From Pyrenochaeta sp. MPI-SDFR-AT-0127 (taxonomy: Eukaryota; Ascomycota; Dothideomycetes; Pleosporales; Cucurbitariaceae), in contig JAGTJM010000057.1 of NCBI GenBank assembly GCA_020747015.1, forward strand, positions 1-64,000: DNA of 64,000 nucleotides, written 5' to 3'. Positions 21,172-32,582 of the stretch are shown here, piece after piece. Below the pieces are notes generated by a model. It did not search any database. It was given only the letters and a program-made list of their open reading frames with translations, and was not told the DNA's origin. Position numbers and translations under genes: made by a program. How positions within the stretch are numbered: the first letter of the stretch is position 1; each line of letters starts with the position of its first letter.

Positions 21172-23666
21172 ATGAAGCTGATTTCAATTATGATCGCTGC
21201 CGCCAGCGTGCAAGCGTGCGAGAGAGAGCTTAATTTTCGACAACACCAGAGACATGTACAAAGAAGTGACCCCGTTGGTGCGACACAACCGGTGTTGAAC
21301 GAAAATGAAAGTATCCTATTATCATCCATAGATAATACGTCTATATCATTGTGGTCGCGTTATTTCAGCAAGCATCCAATTACTCGAATGAGATGACGTT
21401 CGTTGCTCATGGTCAACAGGCTTCACAAGAAACGTTGCGGGCGAAGATGATACGGTTCCACAGTGGATATCGAAGCAGTGGAAGCAATACGGGTTCAAAA
21501 CACGGCTTGATGGATACTGTGAGTTCCCACTTGTGCGAGCCCATTTTACGAAGCTTACTGTGCACTAGATGTTTTTTTGAACTATCCAATCTTTCGTTCA
21601 CTCGAGCTACAATACAGCAACGGGAGCAGTCGTGGGCTTAAGTTGGAGGAGGAAATACTAGACGTGGACTCTACTACTAGGTAAACATATATTATCATGA
21701 TTCTGAATATAGGGAGCCTTTTTCACTTACTCCTTATAGTGAACCCGATAGAGTTCCCGCATTTCACGGATATTCTTTTTCAGGGCGTGCGAACGCCGAG
21801 TATGTTTATGTTGGTGCGTTAAAGACTCTCCGAGTAGATAATTCCTAACGTAAAATCAGGTCGGGGGCAGCGAGAGGATTTTGAACGACTGAGAGACCTA
21901 GACATCGATCTCGTCGACAAGATAGCGCTTGCAAAGTACGGGGGCCCGTTTCGAGGACTGAAGGTGAAGCATGCTCAAGAGTATGGAATGATTGGAGCGA
22001 TAATTTTCACCGATCCTGGAGATGACAAAAACATGACAGCTGCAAATGGCTTTCTGACTTACCCTGATGGTCCAGCAAGAAACCCTACCAGTATCCAGTA
22101 AGTATGCATACGTAAACTATCGCCAATGCCCCACACTGACTGGGCGCCTTGATCTCCATAGAAGAGGTAGTGTGGCATTCCTGAGTACGTACCCTGGTGA
22201 CCCTACTACTCCTGCATACCCGTCGAAAGAAGACTCGGTGAGAACAGAAAAGAGGACTATGCCGAAAATTCCTTCGCTTCCTATATCTTGGTCAGACGCC
22301 CAACCTTTGCTTCAGGCTCTGAACGGGCATGGTATAGATGCTAAGGAAGTTGATCGTTCGAATTGGATAGGGTCTATTCCTGGAGTAGAGTACAGCACTG
22401 GTCCAGCGCTAGGCGTCACACTGGCCATGAGCAACATTATGGAGGACAAAATGACTTGGATATGGAACACCATCGGAATTATCAATGGGACCAGCGAAGA
22501 TGAAGTAGTAGTGGTTGGAAACCATCATGATGCGTGGATGATAGGCGGAGCTGGTAAGTGATAGGCTCATTCAAATTTGTATCGAACATCTAATCGATAT
22601 AGCGGATCCACACTCCGGGTCTGCAATCTTGATTGAGCTGGCAAAATCCTTCGGTGCTCTCCTTGAGACCGATTGGCGGCCGAAGCGGACCATTGTTCTG
22701 GCCAGTTGGGATGGGGAAGAGTACGGGTTAATCGGAAGGTAAACAGATCATCACACAATTTGCAGAGCCCACTTTTAATTACGTACCAGTACTGAATGGG
22801 TTGAGGAATATATTCCTTGGCTCAAAGGCGCGGCAATATCGTACCTCAACATCGATGTTGGAGTAGCTGGCACTATACCCGATTTTTCTGCCACCCCAGA
22901 TCTTCACGCACTTGCAACTTCAATGGCAAAAAAGGTAGCATGGCCGAATGGCAAACATGAGACCCTCTACAGCGTTTGGAAAAAAAATTCTGGTGAAATC
23001 GATAATCTCGGTGCCCAGAGTGATTACACAGCATTCTTGCACCGCATTGGACTTTCTGCCATGGACATTGGCACTACTCGGGCCCCTAGCGACCCAATAT
23101 ATCACACCCACTCAAATTACGATTCTTTTCATTGGATGAAAACCTATGTGGATCCAGATTTTCTGATGCATAGGGCGATGTGTCAGTATCTAACACTGAT
23201 GCTGTACCATCTAGTGGATGATGCTTTATTGCCCTTGGATCCGTCAAACTATGGGCCTGAGATGCGAGCATACTTCGAGGAGCTGAGGGAAATGCTACCC
23301 TTGCCTGGAGCAGGACCAGCCATAGAGCTCAACTTACTCGAGGACGCCATCACTACCTTCGAAAGATCGGCGGCGCAATTTAAAAGTCTTCGCGAGTCGG
23401 CAATGCCGAATGATACTATCCTCATCAATACGCTCAACTACAAGGCACGCGACTTTTCAAGGGAATTTGTCGGTCAAGGAGGACTACCTGGAAGAGAGTT
23501 TTATCAACATCTCATCTTTGCTCCTGGACTGGACACAGGCTATGCTCCGGTTACATTTCCAGGGATCACAGAGGCAATATCCGTTGGTAATGTGACCTTG
23601 GCTAGGGAATTCGTTGTCAAAACATCGATGGCTATCCTAGCTGCGGCAGAAGTTTTGAAATCATGA
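21172..23666 (+). CDS. Secreted M28-family metallopeptidase (glutamate carboxypeptidase II-like)
   Basis: Eight exons: 21172-21367, 21420-21518, 21569-21680, 21740-21813, 21860-22097, 22162-22553, 22603-22738, 22790-23666, giving 707 residues with all phases consistent. The first intron is GC-AG (52 nt); the rest are GT-AG. An N-terminal signal peptide (KLISIMIAAASVQA) precedes a PA-domain region (about GRGQ to FTDPGDD) and the M28 zinc peptidase domain. The di-zinc ligands of the family are present: GNHHDAW, ADPHSGS, WDGEEYG, NIDVG and YHTHSNYDS. The C-terminal dimerisation-like domain follows. Family members cleave C-terminal acidic or other residues from peptides outside the cell or in the vacuole. 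It follows the isocyanide locus on the same strand, but nothing else ties it to that pathway. Confidence 0.9.
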
Positions 23667-24073
23667 GACAAACCTTAAAAATTATCCCCACTCCTTGGAA
23701 GCACATATCCTATACATTGTCTTTCTCAAATTTCCTACATGAAAGGTAGTCGTAGGTGGTGCAGCTAAGTCCTCGAGGAGCAATCTGAAAATTAATATCA
23801 TCTCATGGTCATAGACTCCAGTCACTACGATACGTCTCCTCAAAAGAAATAGCCTCCCCCACAATAATGCTATAGGCGATCATTGTATACTCTTGTGTCT
23901 GCTTCGAGTCCTCACAACTACCTACAGCCTCAAAAGCTGTCCGAGCTTGAATGAATGCTTCCACCCACATAATCAATAACCAGACCCCGCGTCACAATTC
24001 TAAAGCAGGTAGTAGAATAGTCGGCACCAAAAACGACAAATCCCAACGTGCCTAACACTTTCTCAACGAACTC
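23667..24073. other. Intergenic, 407 bp
   Basis: Convergent 3' region between the peptidase and the SET pseudogene. No feature seen. Confidence 0.4.
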
Positions 24074-25959
24074 TTAGCATTTGGCCATATTGTTCCGCGA
24101 ATTGTAGAAGCGAGCTAGTAACAATTGCGGGTCCCCTAGCAGAAGACGAGGCACCTCGGGAGCGAATTGGGTATACCTCTCATTTAATGCGGTGAGCAGA
24201 CACTCTAATTCATCCACCAGTCTTCTGTCCTTGGAGCATGACGTACAAAGTCGCTTCATTTTCTTCAATAGCGTATTTCCTTCCGTCATGACAGTACTAC
24301 TTGTTCCTTTTGCGTCTTGGCAGATAATGTACTCACAGACAAACTCCCAATGCTTGAGCTTCTGCTGTAAATTGACAATACTGATTCCGTCAGGAGATTG
24401 ATACCAGAATATGATTTCTTCGTTGAGCGCCAAGTCTCGAGTTGCGCGCACAATCATGTCGCCAATCAACCAGCGACGAGCATTGCCGTAACAACTGTTG
24501 TTTATATATGAAGTATGCGCCCAGATATCACATGAATGGTAAATATTAGATGATTTAGTCTTCTTAGCTAAGAGATCTTTGTGTATAGCTAAGCTGGAAA
24601 CAGGGCATCCAAAGGCGTCAAAGGACATGATATGTTCGACAAGGAATCTATTTCGATGATTCAGTATGAAAGTCCCGAGATAGATTACGCAGGATATGAA
24701 TACTTGCGTGTCTACTATTTGCTGTATGTCCACAGTATCAGGGCCGCTGCTTCGTATGCTCTAAGATATAGCGTGGTGAACTCTCGGTCAAGAAAAGGAT
24801 TACGGTAGATCTTCTGCACGATGCTTCCAATTAGATTCGCCTAACAGCCTAGATATCCTCGATCCGTTTCTGTACTCATCAAAAAAGTGACCTTAGGCTG
24901 GCTCTTTCCCCCTTCGTCTATCCAGGCATGACTGAAGGCCTTCTCACATGAAGTCAAGTCTCTTGATTTTACTGCCTTTATTTTCAGTTATCCGTATCTC
25001 TACAGGCTCAATATATGTCGCATGATCCAATTGTGGTGGCCAAAGCTTCTTGGACTCCGCTTGGAGAACTCTGAAATGGTATTTTCCAGTCGTTTGGTCT
25101 GTGGATCGGCATCGGGCGCGACTTAAAGCAGCTTGTTCTTGCTCATTGTTTGTAAAGCTGGCATTCAGCTGCTCAAGTACTTTGATGCATTCGTCAAACC
25201 GTCTGAGAAAATACGGCGCTTCTGGCGCACGGAAGAATCCCTTTTCCGTGGGCTGAAATGGAAATTAAAATTCAGGATAACTCCTGTCATAGAGTGCAGC
25301 GTCAAGTTGCCTTGTCTCGAGAAATGCGAGTGCCTTGTTGCGTTTGATGATAGCAATTTCATCTGAAATTGCTTCTTGCAATAGCGCATCTGAGTATCAA
25401 TTCGGGGCTTCAGTGAATTCATTTATTTTCTACAATGACGATGCGTACTCTTTTATTGCTGGCCAATAGTTACCATCCTTCATAGTCGCGTTTCCTTTCA
25501 GCTTAAGTGCACCAGCTGAGCGCGCTGTGTCAAGAATGCGTGATTGCCAAATGTCAGGTCCCATTGGATCCTATTCATTGACGCAGAGAAAATCTGAAAC
25601 ATGGTCTATTCGAAGAATATAATCACCGGAAGCCATGGCCTCAAGAAAAAGCTCCTTAACGATTAGCACTCGCCAACTAGGACAATGTCGGTCGCTAAGC
25701 GAGTATCTTCCTCCTCTGCTGGTGTATTTGTAGCACAACAACATCAGCAATTTCATCCTCAACCAGGACGAGTATGCCTGTCATCCGATCTGGCGGTGTG
25801 ATAACTCGCAATGGAAGAAAATTTCCTCGATAATGAGTCTCCAGCTACAGTTCTCTGATCGTAATCGACTTCAGCTGGGATACTGGAGTAATGCAACGTC
25901 GCCATGCTGGTGGAACAAGTGATGTGCGTATCATATGGTTTCTCTTGCGTTGGGCACAT
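24074..25959 (-). pseudogene. Decayed fungal TPR/SET-domain protein
   Basis: Reading the minus strand gives, in order: an N-terminal block LPLRVITPPDRM with VEDEIADVVVLQ, then WRVLIVKE and GDYILRIDHVSDFL in another frame, a TPR region (LKLKGNATMKDGNYWPAI and AIIKRNKALAFLETRQL), and a SET core at the end (FGCPVSS, SYINNSC, IVRATRDLALNEEIIFWY). This is the order in the fungal TPR-SET family of putative lysine methyltransferases. It is broken by TAG at 25845-25847, a frameshift near 25700, TAG at 25571-25573, TAG at 25430-25432 and TGA at 25397-25399. The last part (24074-24733) is still open for 219 codons, so a truncated product cannot be excluded. Several of the stops fit CAG or TGG changed to TAG, as RIP would do. 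Confidence 0.78.
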
Positions 25960-26632
25960 GAGAACAAGGACAACATGAATTTTATTTACATTTCATCCTT
26001 TGGCTTCCAATTGCGGAGACACTGACCCTGACGCATTTTTGGCCTTTTCAAAACCTCCCTCTTGCTCTGGATTATCCGAATAGATTGATCAGTGTCGTTA
26101 TGCATATACCTAGTAGATTAATCGCGGTGACAGTCTATACTTGGAGAGAAATCCGCTTTGTGGTTATAGTCTTAAGAAATAATTAATTGTGTTCCGAAAG
26201 TATAGTGAGCTTTAGGAGGCCTATTTATCATTTGCATAGATACTCCAGATAGCATGGTTAGCGCACATGAACAGATTCATACGATTCATAGCTGCGGGAA
26301 GCTGAGCAGCATTAGGTAATGGTTGAAACTGCTAGGCAGCAATGCGTATAAGATCTTCCAGTCAGGATACAGGTACAGATGATGCAGGAGTGGGGTACGG
26401 ATCGTGTAATGATATGAGTACGACTCACATGGGTTATGAAGGAGGCTATTCGCCACTCACGCGACCGGCTCGTGAACCAAGAATAGCAGAGAGTTTTGTG
26501 CAAGCTTAGCGCAAAATTCCTTCTCAGAGAGGCTTAGCGATACATTTGTGTTACAACCTTTTTTCTCAATTGTAGTGACATTCGGTTTGGTAGCTATGGC
26601 AGGCGTTTATTAAGGTAGAGTTACTAGTGATT
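25960..26632. other. Intergenic, no gene seen
   Basis: AT-leaning DNA between the SET pseudogene and the 3' end of the membrane-protein gene. No recognisable frame. Confidence 0.4.
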
Positions 26633-28309
26633 CTACAGTGATTCTACATCTCTCGAATCAACATTCTTCACGCTTACGGCTACAGGTGACTTTACGCAGG
26701 TTATACCAGCCAGTTCAATGTCGCTAAACGATGGCCGCGAAGCCCTCCACTCTGCCTTTTTCTCCTCCTCACTCCACCTCATAATATTCCAGCCATTCCA
26801 GCCAACCCACATCATAGCCAAAAAGGATACAATCTGAAATGTCAAACACACTCCCACCAGAATTGGGTACGTGGTCTTGTTGTACTTGATGAAGTCTGGA
26901 GCGGCATTGAGCGGAATGCGAGCCTTTGCACCCAAGGAGAAAACGCCAGACCAACACCAGCAAGAGTTGAAGCGACCCGCACAAGCGAGAAACACAAGAA
27001 CAATCGAGGGTACGGCAAGCAATGTATCCTTGCCTAGCATGACATACCAATGCTGCGAGCCTTTGAAGAAAAAAGCCGAAACTCTCGTAAACAAGGTGCT
27101 GAGAAACACAAGCCCAGTCATGACAAAAATGAAGATGTTGCGACAATTGATACCAATTGGTGGCGTGTTCCATAAGATCACGGTTGCTACGGTTGAAGAG
27201 GTAATGACAGGTACAGCTGCGAGGAAAAGAAGGAGCTTGTGGCCAGAATCACGACGACCAGAGGAGAAAACTATCGTTTTTGACGGCCGATATGAATATA
27301 TCGCGCCGGACCATGCGAGTGTATCGAGGTAGTCATGGACCGTACGATGGCGCTGGAGGCTCGGAGCTGCTTCCTGCAACAAAGACCAGACATCCTTTTG
27401 ACCCGTAGTATCTTCAACGTAAGTTTCGAGAATATTGTAGCATATTCGACGAGACGTGAAGCCCCCAATGGCGTTACTAAGTAGAATCGACGGGATGATC
27501 CAAGTCATGAACATGGTCATACCGATGCGGCCTCCAGGGGGTGAGGTATTACCACCGCCAATTGTGGTGACGAAAGCTGATATAAGCTGGTAGATGTATA
27601 AGGTTGTCGCAAATATGGTACGGAGTCGCTCATCAGTTCTGCTGTCCGCCAACTGCTGTGCGGCGCGGGATGTGAGATACTGGAATTCTTCTCTTGTAAC
27701 CCTTGACTGTAACTTAATCTTGATAAAAACTGCCGCTGGGTCGTCATAGAAGCCTACTAGTTCCTCGATGCCGCCTAACACAGTTGCAACATTTCGCGAT
27801 TTGATCTTATCACGTGACCTGCACAAGTTGTGAGCTAGGTGATGGCATCGCGACCAGGATTCCAGTTTTGTTAGAAGAGACCACAGCGAATCGATAGGAT
27901 CGCCTAGAAGATGCAGAATCATAAGGTATCGTCTTTTGTCTAGCGGTGATACCTCCATGTTGCTCAGCAGTAAGAACACTGGTATTAACCATGTGCTCAG
28001 TCGAGGTCCGATGTCCCTATTCCATCCAAACTTGGAGCCACACATTTCGTTACAGCCAGCGAGAGTGAGAATAGGATTCTCTGGTGTCGACATAGGCGAG
28101 TCGCCCCCACCCTGGTAGAAAATGGTGTCATTGATGGCGAGCGTGCCGTTTCCAAGCAACGATTTAACTTTCTGGTGACATATCTCCCTGTTGAATGGCT
28201 CCTCTGCAACGGCTGTAGCTAAGCAAAGTAGGAAAGCAAGTGCTAATCTCGAACGCATTCCTGAAAACTGTTTGGTAGACATGTCAACTTCCCAGGCTTT
28301 CCATAGCAT
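26633..28309 (-). CDS. Fungal-specific multi-pass membrane protein with signal peptide
   Basis: 558 residues, single exon, from the first in-frame ATG at 28309. ATGs at 28282 and 28258 are also possible and would put the signal sequence (SRLALAFLLCLATAVA) closer to the start. After the signal come a short Cys-containing extracellular part (CNEMCGSKFGW), a motif IGPRLSTWLIPVFLLL, a long loop with LLGDPIDSLWSLL, and then about six more hydrophobic segments in the second half. This arrangement is common to a family of uncharacterised Pezizomycotina integral membrane proteins, but no function is known to me. No stop or frameshift is present. A long antisense frame (26871-27332) is a shadow. Confidence 0.75.
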   Translation of the reverse strand: MLWKAWEVDMSTKQFSGMRSRLALAFLLCLATAVAEEPFNREICHQKVKSLLGNGTLAINDTIFYQGGGDSPMSTPENPILTLAGCNEMCGSKFGWNRDIGPRLSTWLIPVFLLLSNMEVSPLDKRRYLMILHLLGDPIDSLWSLLTKLESWSRCHHLAHNLCRSRDKIKSRNVATVLGGIEELVGFYDDPAAVFIKIKLQSRVTREEFQYLTSRAAQQLADSRTDERLRTIFATTLYIYQLISAFVTTIGGGNTSPPGGRIGMTMFMTWIIPSILLSNAIGGFTSRRICYNILETYVEDTTGQKDVWSLLQEAAPSLQRHRTVHDYLDTLAWSGAIYSYRPSKTIVFSSGRRDSGHKLLLFLAAVPVITSSTVATVILWNTPPIGINCRNIFIFVMTGLVFLSTLFTRVSAFFFKGSQHWYVMLGKDTLLAVPSIVLVFLACAGRFNSCWCWSGVFSLGAKARIPLNAAPDFIKYNKTTYPILVGVCLTFQIVSFLAMMWVGWNGWNIMRWSEEEKKAEWRASRPSFSDIELAGITCVKSPVAVSVKNVDSRDVESL

Positions 28310-29698
28310 GACATTCGCCCGATGCAATACGCAAAGAATAGCGCTTGATTTATAAATCTCGAGAGCCTCGAGTTACAAATGTTAAAATTATCGTACAAGG
28401 CAGACTGCGGAAAGCCACAATAACATTGTTTCTGCCAATACATATGCAACTGCGAGCATACTGCACATGAGACTTCATCTACCAACCAGAATCTTCACCT
28501 ACCACACGTGGGAGCTGAACACCAGACTCACTCGTGGCTGAAAGTCAGATTAGGAAGAACACGAGACGGACAAGGCAGTGCACAGCGGGGTAACACGCGA
28601 CCGACGAACCGTTGCAAAAGGGTAGTAGCTGATACGCCATAAAAAGTGAGGCGGAGTATGATGAAGAACACCTTCGGCAAAACTATGTTGATGTCGGGTG
28701 CGATTTTCCTGCTTTTTATTGTGTACGCGCTCTTGCTGCAAAATGTTGGTTGGCCGTGGCTGAAGCTTGAGCAGAACTAGGATCGACTGGCCTCCAAGAA
28801 CATATGTCGAAGGCGAGATTTTGATTTTACGTAAACATTCTCAGCTCCGGATAACAAGTAAATTAGAAACCGAGTCTGAAGCATGAAAGTTGGCCAACGC
28901 AGAGATGCATGCGTAGAGGCTATGTAGAGACATAGACGCAATACTAAAGTGTACGTCGTATCAAGCACAGATTATGCATCGCTAGCCAAAGTCCGGTTAT
29001 GTAAATAGCAGTTATCATGTAGAAATTATCATTATTCCTCTGCGCTTCTAGCATCAAATTCTGCCTCGATAGCGTGTGCGCGCAAATGCCTCGCTATCAT
29101 GACACTGAAAATCCTCGCACCTCAGTCTGGGAATGTTTTGCGAAAAGATTCACAAATCCATCTTTCAGTCCTTCCACCGCAATACAAGATATCATACCGC
29201 CCGCATCATCAGGGATAGATCATGCCGCAATCAGAACGGAGTCGCGGTTACCAACAAAATCGCTCGCATAGCGAAATAGGCAAAAGCGCTCTCAGTCCCG
29301 AGTCTCCTGTCCCTGATGGCAGGATATTGACCAAATTGGAGCTGGTCCTGCATCGGCCATGGTATTCGGTTCACTATCGGCAATCTGGTATTTGAGACAA
29401 AGTCTTGTCTGAGCCTCCACAGGCATGCTCAAGCAGTTCGACGCATCAAGGTATATTCGCTTGTTTCGATATCCACTTGTCAACTTGATCAGAGACGCAA
29501 GCCGCAGGGATTTTTGTAGACGGAGGTGGCCCTAGTTCGCCTGATCCACGAATATGAACAACATCAAGGAGGACTTTCGTTGCGATCAAAGTGGGCGGAA
29601 AGTTTAGACTAATGGTCGATCGTATACGGACGATGAGAGGTGAGTTGGTACGTAGGGAGTAGAGCACCCGCACTTGACACGGGTGTAGGCCAGGAATA
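28310..29698. other. Intergenic, no gene seen
   Basis: 1.4 kb with scattered short frames only. It holds the promoter of the membrane-protein gene on the left. Confidence 0.4.
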
Positions 29699-30778
29699 TC
29701 ATTTTGCGCGTGATATTTCAATATAATCAAACGATTGATCGCTAGGTTGCGTAGAGATAGAGCCAGAGTCATTGAGAAACTTCCATTGCCACTTCATAGC
29801 ATGTTTGTTGTCGTCGAAATCAAAGCCTTCTTTGAAGACGGCAAAGCTTTTAGATGAGCCATAGGGTTGGTGCACATTCTTGCTAGTTGTAGAAGCATTG
29901 TGCAGTTCATTAAAGTATATATTGGTGAGAGGTAAACGCATGAACCATGTGGTAGAGTGGATGCGACCTGGACGGTCTCGATATTTGGCCATAGTACCTG
30001 CGCCGTTGCTGCTTCTTAGGATGAACTTTTGGCTGAGATCCTTGTTCCAGAGCATGGCAAGACTCGGAGACATCTCCTGGCGAATGCTGTGCTGGATGTC
30101 TGGATGCGATCCACAATCCCACCCTTCGACAGACTCAAGCGGCGTATATGTTTCAATGGTGATGCAGTCCAAGGGCGTTCCGTTTGCAAGAACGTCGCGC
30201 GATCCATTCAGGAAGTGATACAAAAGGCCAGACTCGGTCACGGAACGGGAGCTACGCGGGGAGTGGGGCATAAATTGTGTAAGGTTCATATAGCCATGGG
30301 GAAAGTCGAACCAGTAGTTTGAGATGGTGAGACGACGTATAGCTGCGCGCTGCTGGTCACTCAATCGTGCTCGTGTGCAAAGGTGAGATATGGTGAAGTT
30401 GAGAGGGGTCCGGGTAGACCAGTGAATGTTCTCCATCTGCGGTGGGATGGGAGCCCCTAATTGCTCATAGAAATGCGCCAACAAAGGCTGTCCGTCGAAA
30501 GACTGTGCTTCGCCATTGTAATACGGACGGATTGTTCGGTCCCAGTCAATGCGCCAGTCAATGTTTGAAAATGCGATCGCTCTCGCTTCAACGTAGAATT
30601 GTCGACATGTGAGGAGGGGAGCTGCGACAATAGAACTGCGAGCGCAGTCAGGTTGCCGGAAGGTGAAATAATACACTCTGTCCCTCAGCTCTCGCGGAAG
30701 CCTGAACAGATCGCTTGGCTGCTCAATAGAGAGTGGAACCGTAGCTGGATCCACATATGATGGGGTGTCTGAGGCCAT
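29699..30778 (-). CDS. F-box-like / 2EXR-type domain protein
   Basis: 359 residues from the ATG at 30778; the longer frame upstream lacks an earlier convincing ATG. Residues 24-90 carry the N-terminal motif LFRLPRELRDRVYYF followed by a Cys-x-Gln element (LLTCRQFYVEARAIAF), the pattern of the large fungal group annotated as F-box-like or 2EXR proteins. The rest is a divergent ligand or substrate region without recognisable repeats. True F-box proteins recruit substrates to SCF ubiquitin ligases, but many of these fungal proteins are uncharacterised. Single exon, undamaged. Confidence 0.6.
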   Translation of the reverse strand: MASDTPSYVDPATVPLSIEQPSDLFRLPRELRDRVYYFTFRQPDCARSSIVAAPLLTCRQFYVEARAIAFSNIDWRIDWDRTIRPYYNGEAQSFDGQPLLAHFYEQLGAPIPPQMENIHWSTRTPLNFTISHLCTRARLSDQQRAAIRRLTISNYWFDFPHGYMNLTQFMPHSPRSSRSVTESGLLYHFLNGSRDVLANGTPLDCITIETYTPLESVEGWDCGSHPDIQHSIRQEMSPSLAMLWNKDLSQKFILRSSNGAGTMAKYRDRPGRIHSTTWFMRLPLTNIYFNELHNASTTSKNVHQPYGSSKSFAVFKEGFDFDDNKHAMKWQWKFLNDSGSISTQPSDQSFDYIEISRAK

Positions 30779-31147
30779 AATATGGATCAGCGGGGTGAAA
30801 GGGTAAACCTGAGCAAAGGAACATGGCTTACACGACGCTGACGGTATATATACTCTAAGTTCAAGAGTCACAGCCACATTGTGGAAGGCAACTGGGGCGT
30901 CCACGATGAAGAAGGTTGCTCTGATTGGCCGCACAGGCCATGCCTAAATCGAAGCTGAGCTGCGCCGCATCGTGATCTCTCCGCGTCAAATCACTGGAGC
31001 TTCAATCACACGCGCAGACGTATGTGACAAAGAAACAGCAAACACTTCTGATTGTGATATAGTCCAAATACGTGGCGCCTGTCGTCCCTTGGTTTTTGCT
31101 ATCTGTGCGCCGCCTGCAGGCTGTGCATACACAACACCAGACTCACC
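30779..31147. promoter_or_regulatory. Divergent intergenic region between the F-box-like gene and LSM8
   Basis: 369 bp serving both start sites. No clear TATA box; the LSM8 side is CpG-containing and typical of a housekeeping promoter. Confidence 0.4.
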
Positions 31148-31506
31148 ATGGCGCTCAACGCCTATCTGAACAGTACGCACCACACCATTTTGGGCGCTAT
31201 GCATTCTTTCCTCACTTGCTAATTACATTTACAGAGCGCGTATCCGTCCTCACGCTGGATGGCCGCACCATGGTCGGCCTGCTGCACTCGTGCGATGGCA
31301 GCATGAACCTCGTCCTCCAAGAAGCCGTCGAGCGCATCATCCGACCACGAGACGAGGAAGTTCCCAGCGAAGAAGTGCCATTGGGACTGTATATCATACG
31401 GGGGGACAGTGTGGCAGTTGTGGGGAGGGTGGATGAGGATATTGACGGGAAGATTGACTGGAGCAAAGTGCATGGAGAGGTGTTGGGGGGAACGAGACAC
31501 GTCTGA
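31148..31506 (+). CDS. LSM8: U6 snRNA-associated Sm-like protein LSm8
   Basis: Two exons, 31148-31172 and 31235-31506, joined over a 62-nt intron (GTACGC to ACAG), giving 98 residues. The tiny first exon encodes MALNAYLN, and the join restores the Sm1 motif (VSVLTLDGRTMVGLL, with NLVL following) and the Sm2 motif (LYIIRGDSVAVVG). Length and motifs fit LSm8, the subunit that distinguishes the nuclear LSm2-8 ring, which binds the U6 3' end for splicing, from the cytoplasmic LSm1-7 decay ring. The Arg-Gly-Asp in Sm2 is the RNA-contacting loop. This is the first member of a conserved housekeeping block reaching to RIX7. Confidence 0.92.
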
Positions 31507-31913
31507 GAGATGAATGGGAGGAGCGAAACCAAAAAATGCAAAATATCTGGACTGAGGAGGAGACATGAATCCAGTCAAGTTGGTGGATCAAAGGGCAGAG
31601 AGGGACGACGAGGACGGATATTCACAAGCTCCAGATACGAGCAAACAGTGGCAAGGGCCCATTAGAGCACATTTAGTGTTTATTACAGGGACAGATTGGA
31701 AGGAGAATGATACCCGCAGAAACACAACGAGACAGAGTATGTTTCTACATTCCATCTGATGAAGCTCTTTTGCTGACCCTACAGACGCCCAAGTGTTGTG
31801 GTTATACGTGCTTTAGAGATGAAAGCAGTAATGCCCCCTTGCATGCTAAACTTGCTCTGCCAGGGAGTGAAACTCTCATATGTTGTTGTTCCTCGTGCAT
31901 CAAATGACGCAGT
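31507..31913. other. Convergent 3' region between LSM8 and the PITH gene
   Basis: 407 bp holding both 3' UTRs. Short frames here are not supported. Confidence 0.4.
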
Positions 31914-32582
31914 CTATTGTATACTCCTCCCCACGCCCTGGCCAATGCCTACAATGTTCTTGTGATCACTTGGATTTGCAGCTGCTTCATACAGCACGCT
32001 GACCGGCTCCTTGTTCAACTTCATAAAGTCGCCTTTGAAGGCTAGATAGGTGATGATTGTTTCGTCTTCTTCGCCATTTGACCAATTGTCCTCGAAGAAC
32101 AGGGCGAGACTGCGAGTCGTGTTGAAATATGCCCTCTTGACGGGTATCTCCTGCACCTCGTTGGTCTGACTAATCTCGAGGGTCTGAGTAGCCTCCTTCT
32201 CACTGGCTGTCTCAAAGTCCATGGAATCTTGGTTCAGGAAGACTTTCAGCGTCTTGGGTGAACTTTGGCTGTTCGACGTCCGTATGAGTATTGAATGCAG
32301 CCGCACCTGGCCAGTAAAGGGAACTATCATCAGCAACTGCTCATCTGCACTGCTTTTCAGCTCAGGCTCAGGCTCTAGGCGCTGAGCCCATGTCTTCTGG
32401 CAGATGGCTCGCCCGCTATTGGACTCATCCTCGTTCAGTGTGACAAGCTTGCTGAAGTCGATTTGTTCGTGTAGGATATTCTGGAGCGCCGGTGTAATGT
32501 CGTCGGTATGGTCGTGCTCATGGCCGTCGCCATGGTCGTGGTGCTCGTCGTGGCAGTGTGAGTGGTCGTGATTATGTGACAT
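31914..32582 (-). CDS. PITH-domain protein with histidine-rich N-terminus
   Basis: 222 residues, ATG at 32582, no intron. Residues 2-27 are an alternation of His, Asp and Glu with more than ten histidines, likely a metal-binding tail. Residues about 35-215 match the PITH domain (formerly DUF1000), the C-terminal beta-sandwich of proteasome-interacting thioredoxins. Visible blocks are ALFFEDNW, TYLAFKGDF and the closing NIVGIGQGV. There is no thioredoxin domain, so this is the stand-alone PITHD1-like form. In animals and yeasts such proteins associate with the 26S proteasome or act in regulation; the role in this fungus is not known. Confidence 0.88.
   Translation of the reverse strand: MSHNHDHSHCHDEHHDHGDGHEHDHTDDITPALQNILHEQIDFSKLVTLNEDESNSGRAICQKTWAQRLEPEPELKSSADEQLLMIVPFTGQVRLHSILIRTSNSQSSPKTLKVFLNQDSMDFETASEKEATQTLEISQTNEVQEIPVKRAYFNTTRSLALFFEDNWSNGEEDETIITYLAFKGDFMKLNKEPVSVLYEAAANPSDHKNIVGIGQGVGRSIQ

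Noticed and set aside
21351..21641. Apparent frameshift near the start of the M28 peptidase
   Set aside because: A 52-nt GC-AG intron (21368-21419) joins the frames and keeps the family alignment, so the gene is intact.
26871..27332. 153-codon plus-strand frame
   Set aside because: Antisense to the membrane-protein gene; no family features.
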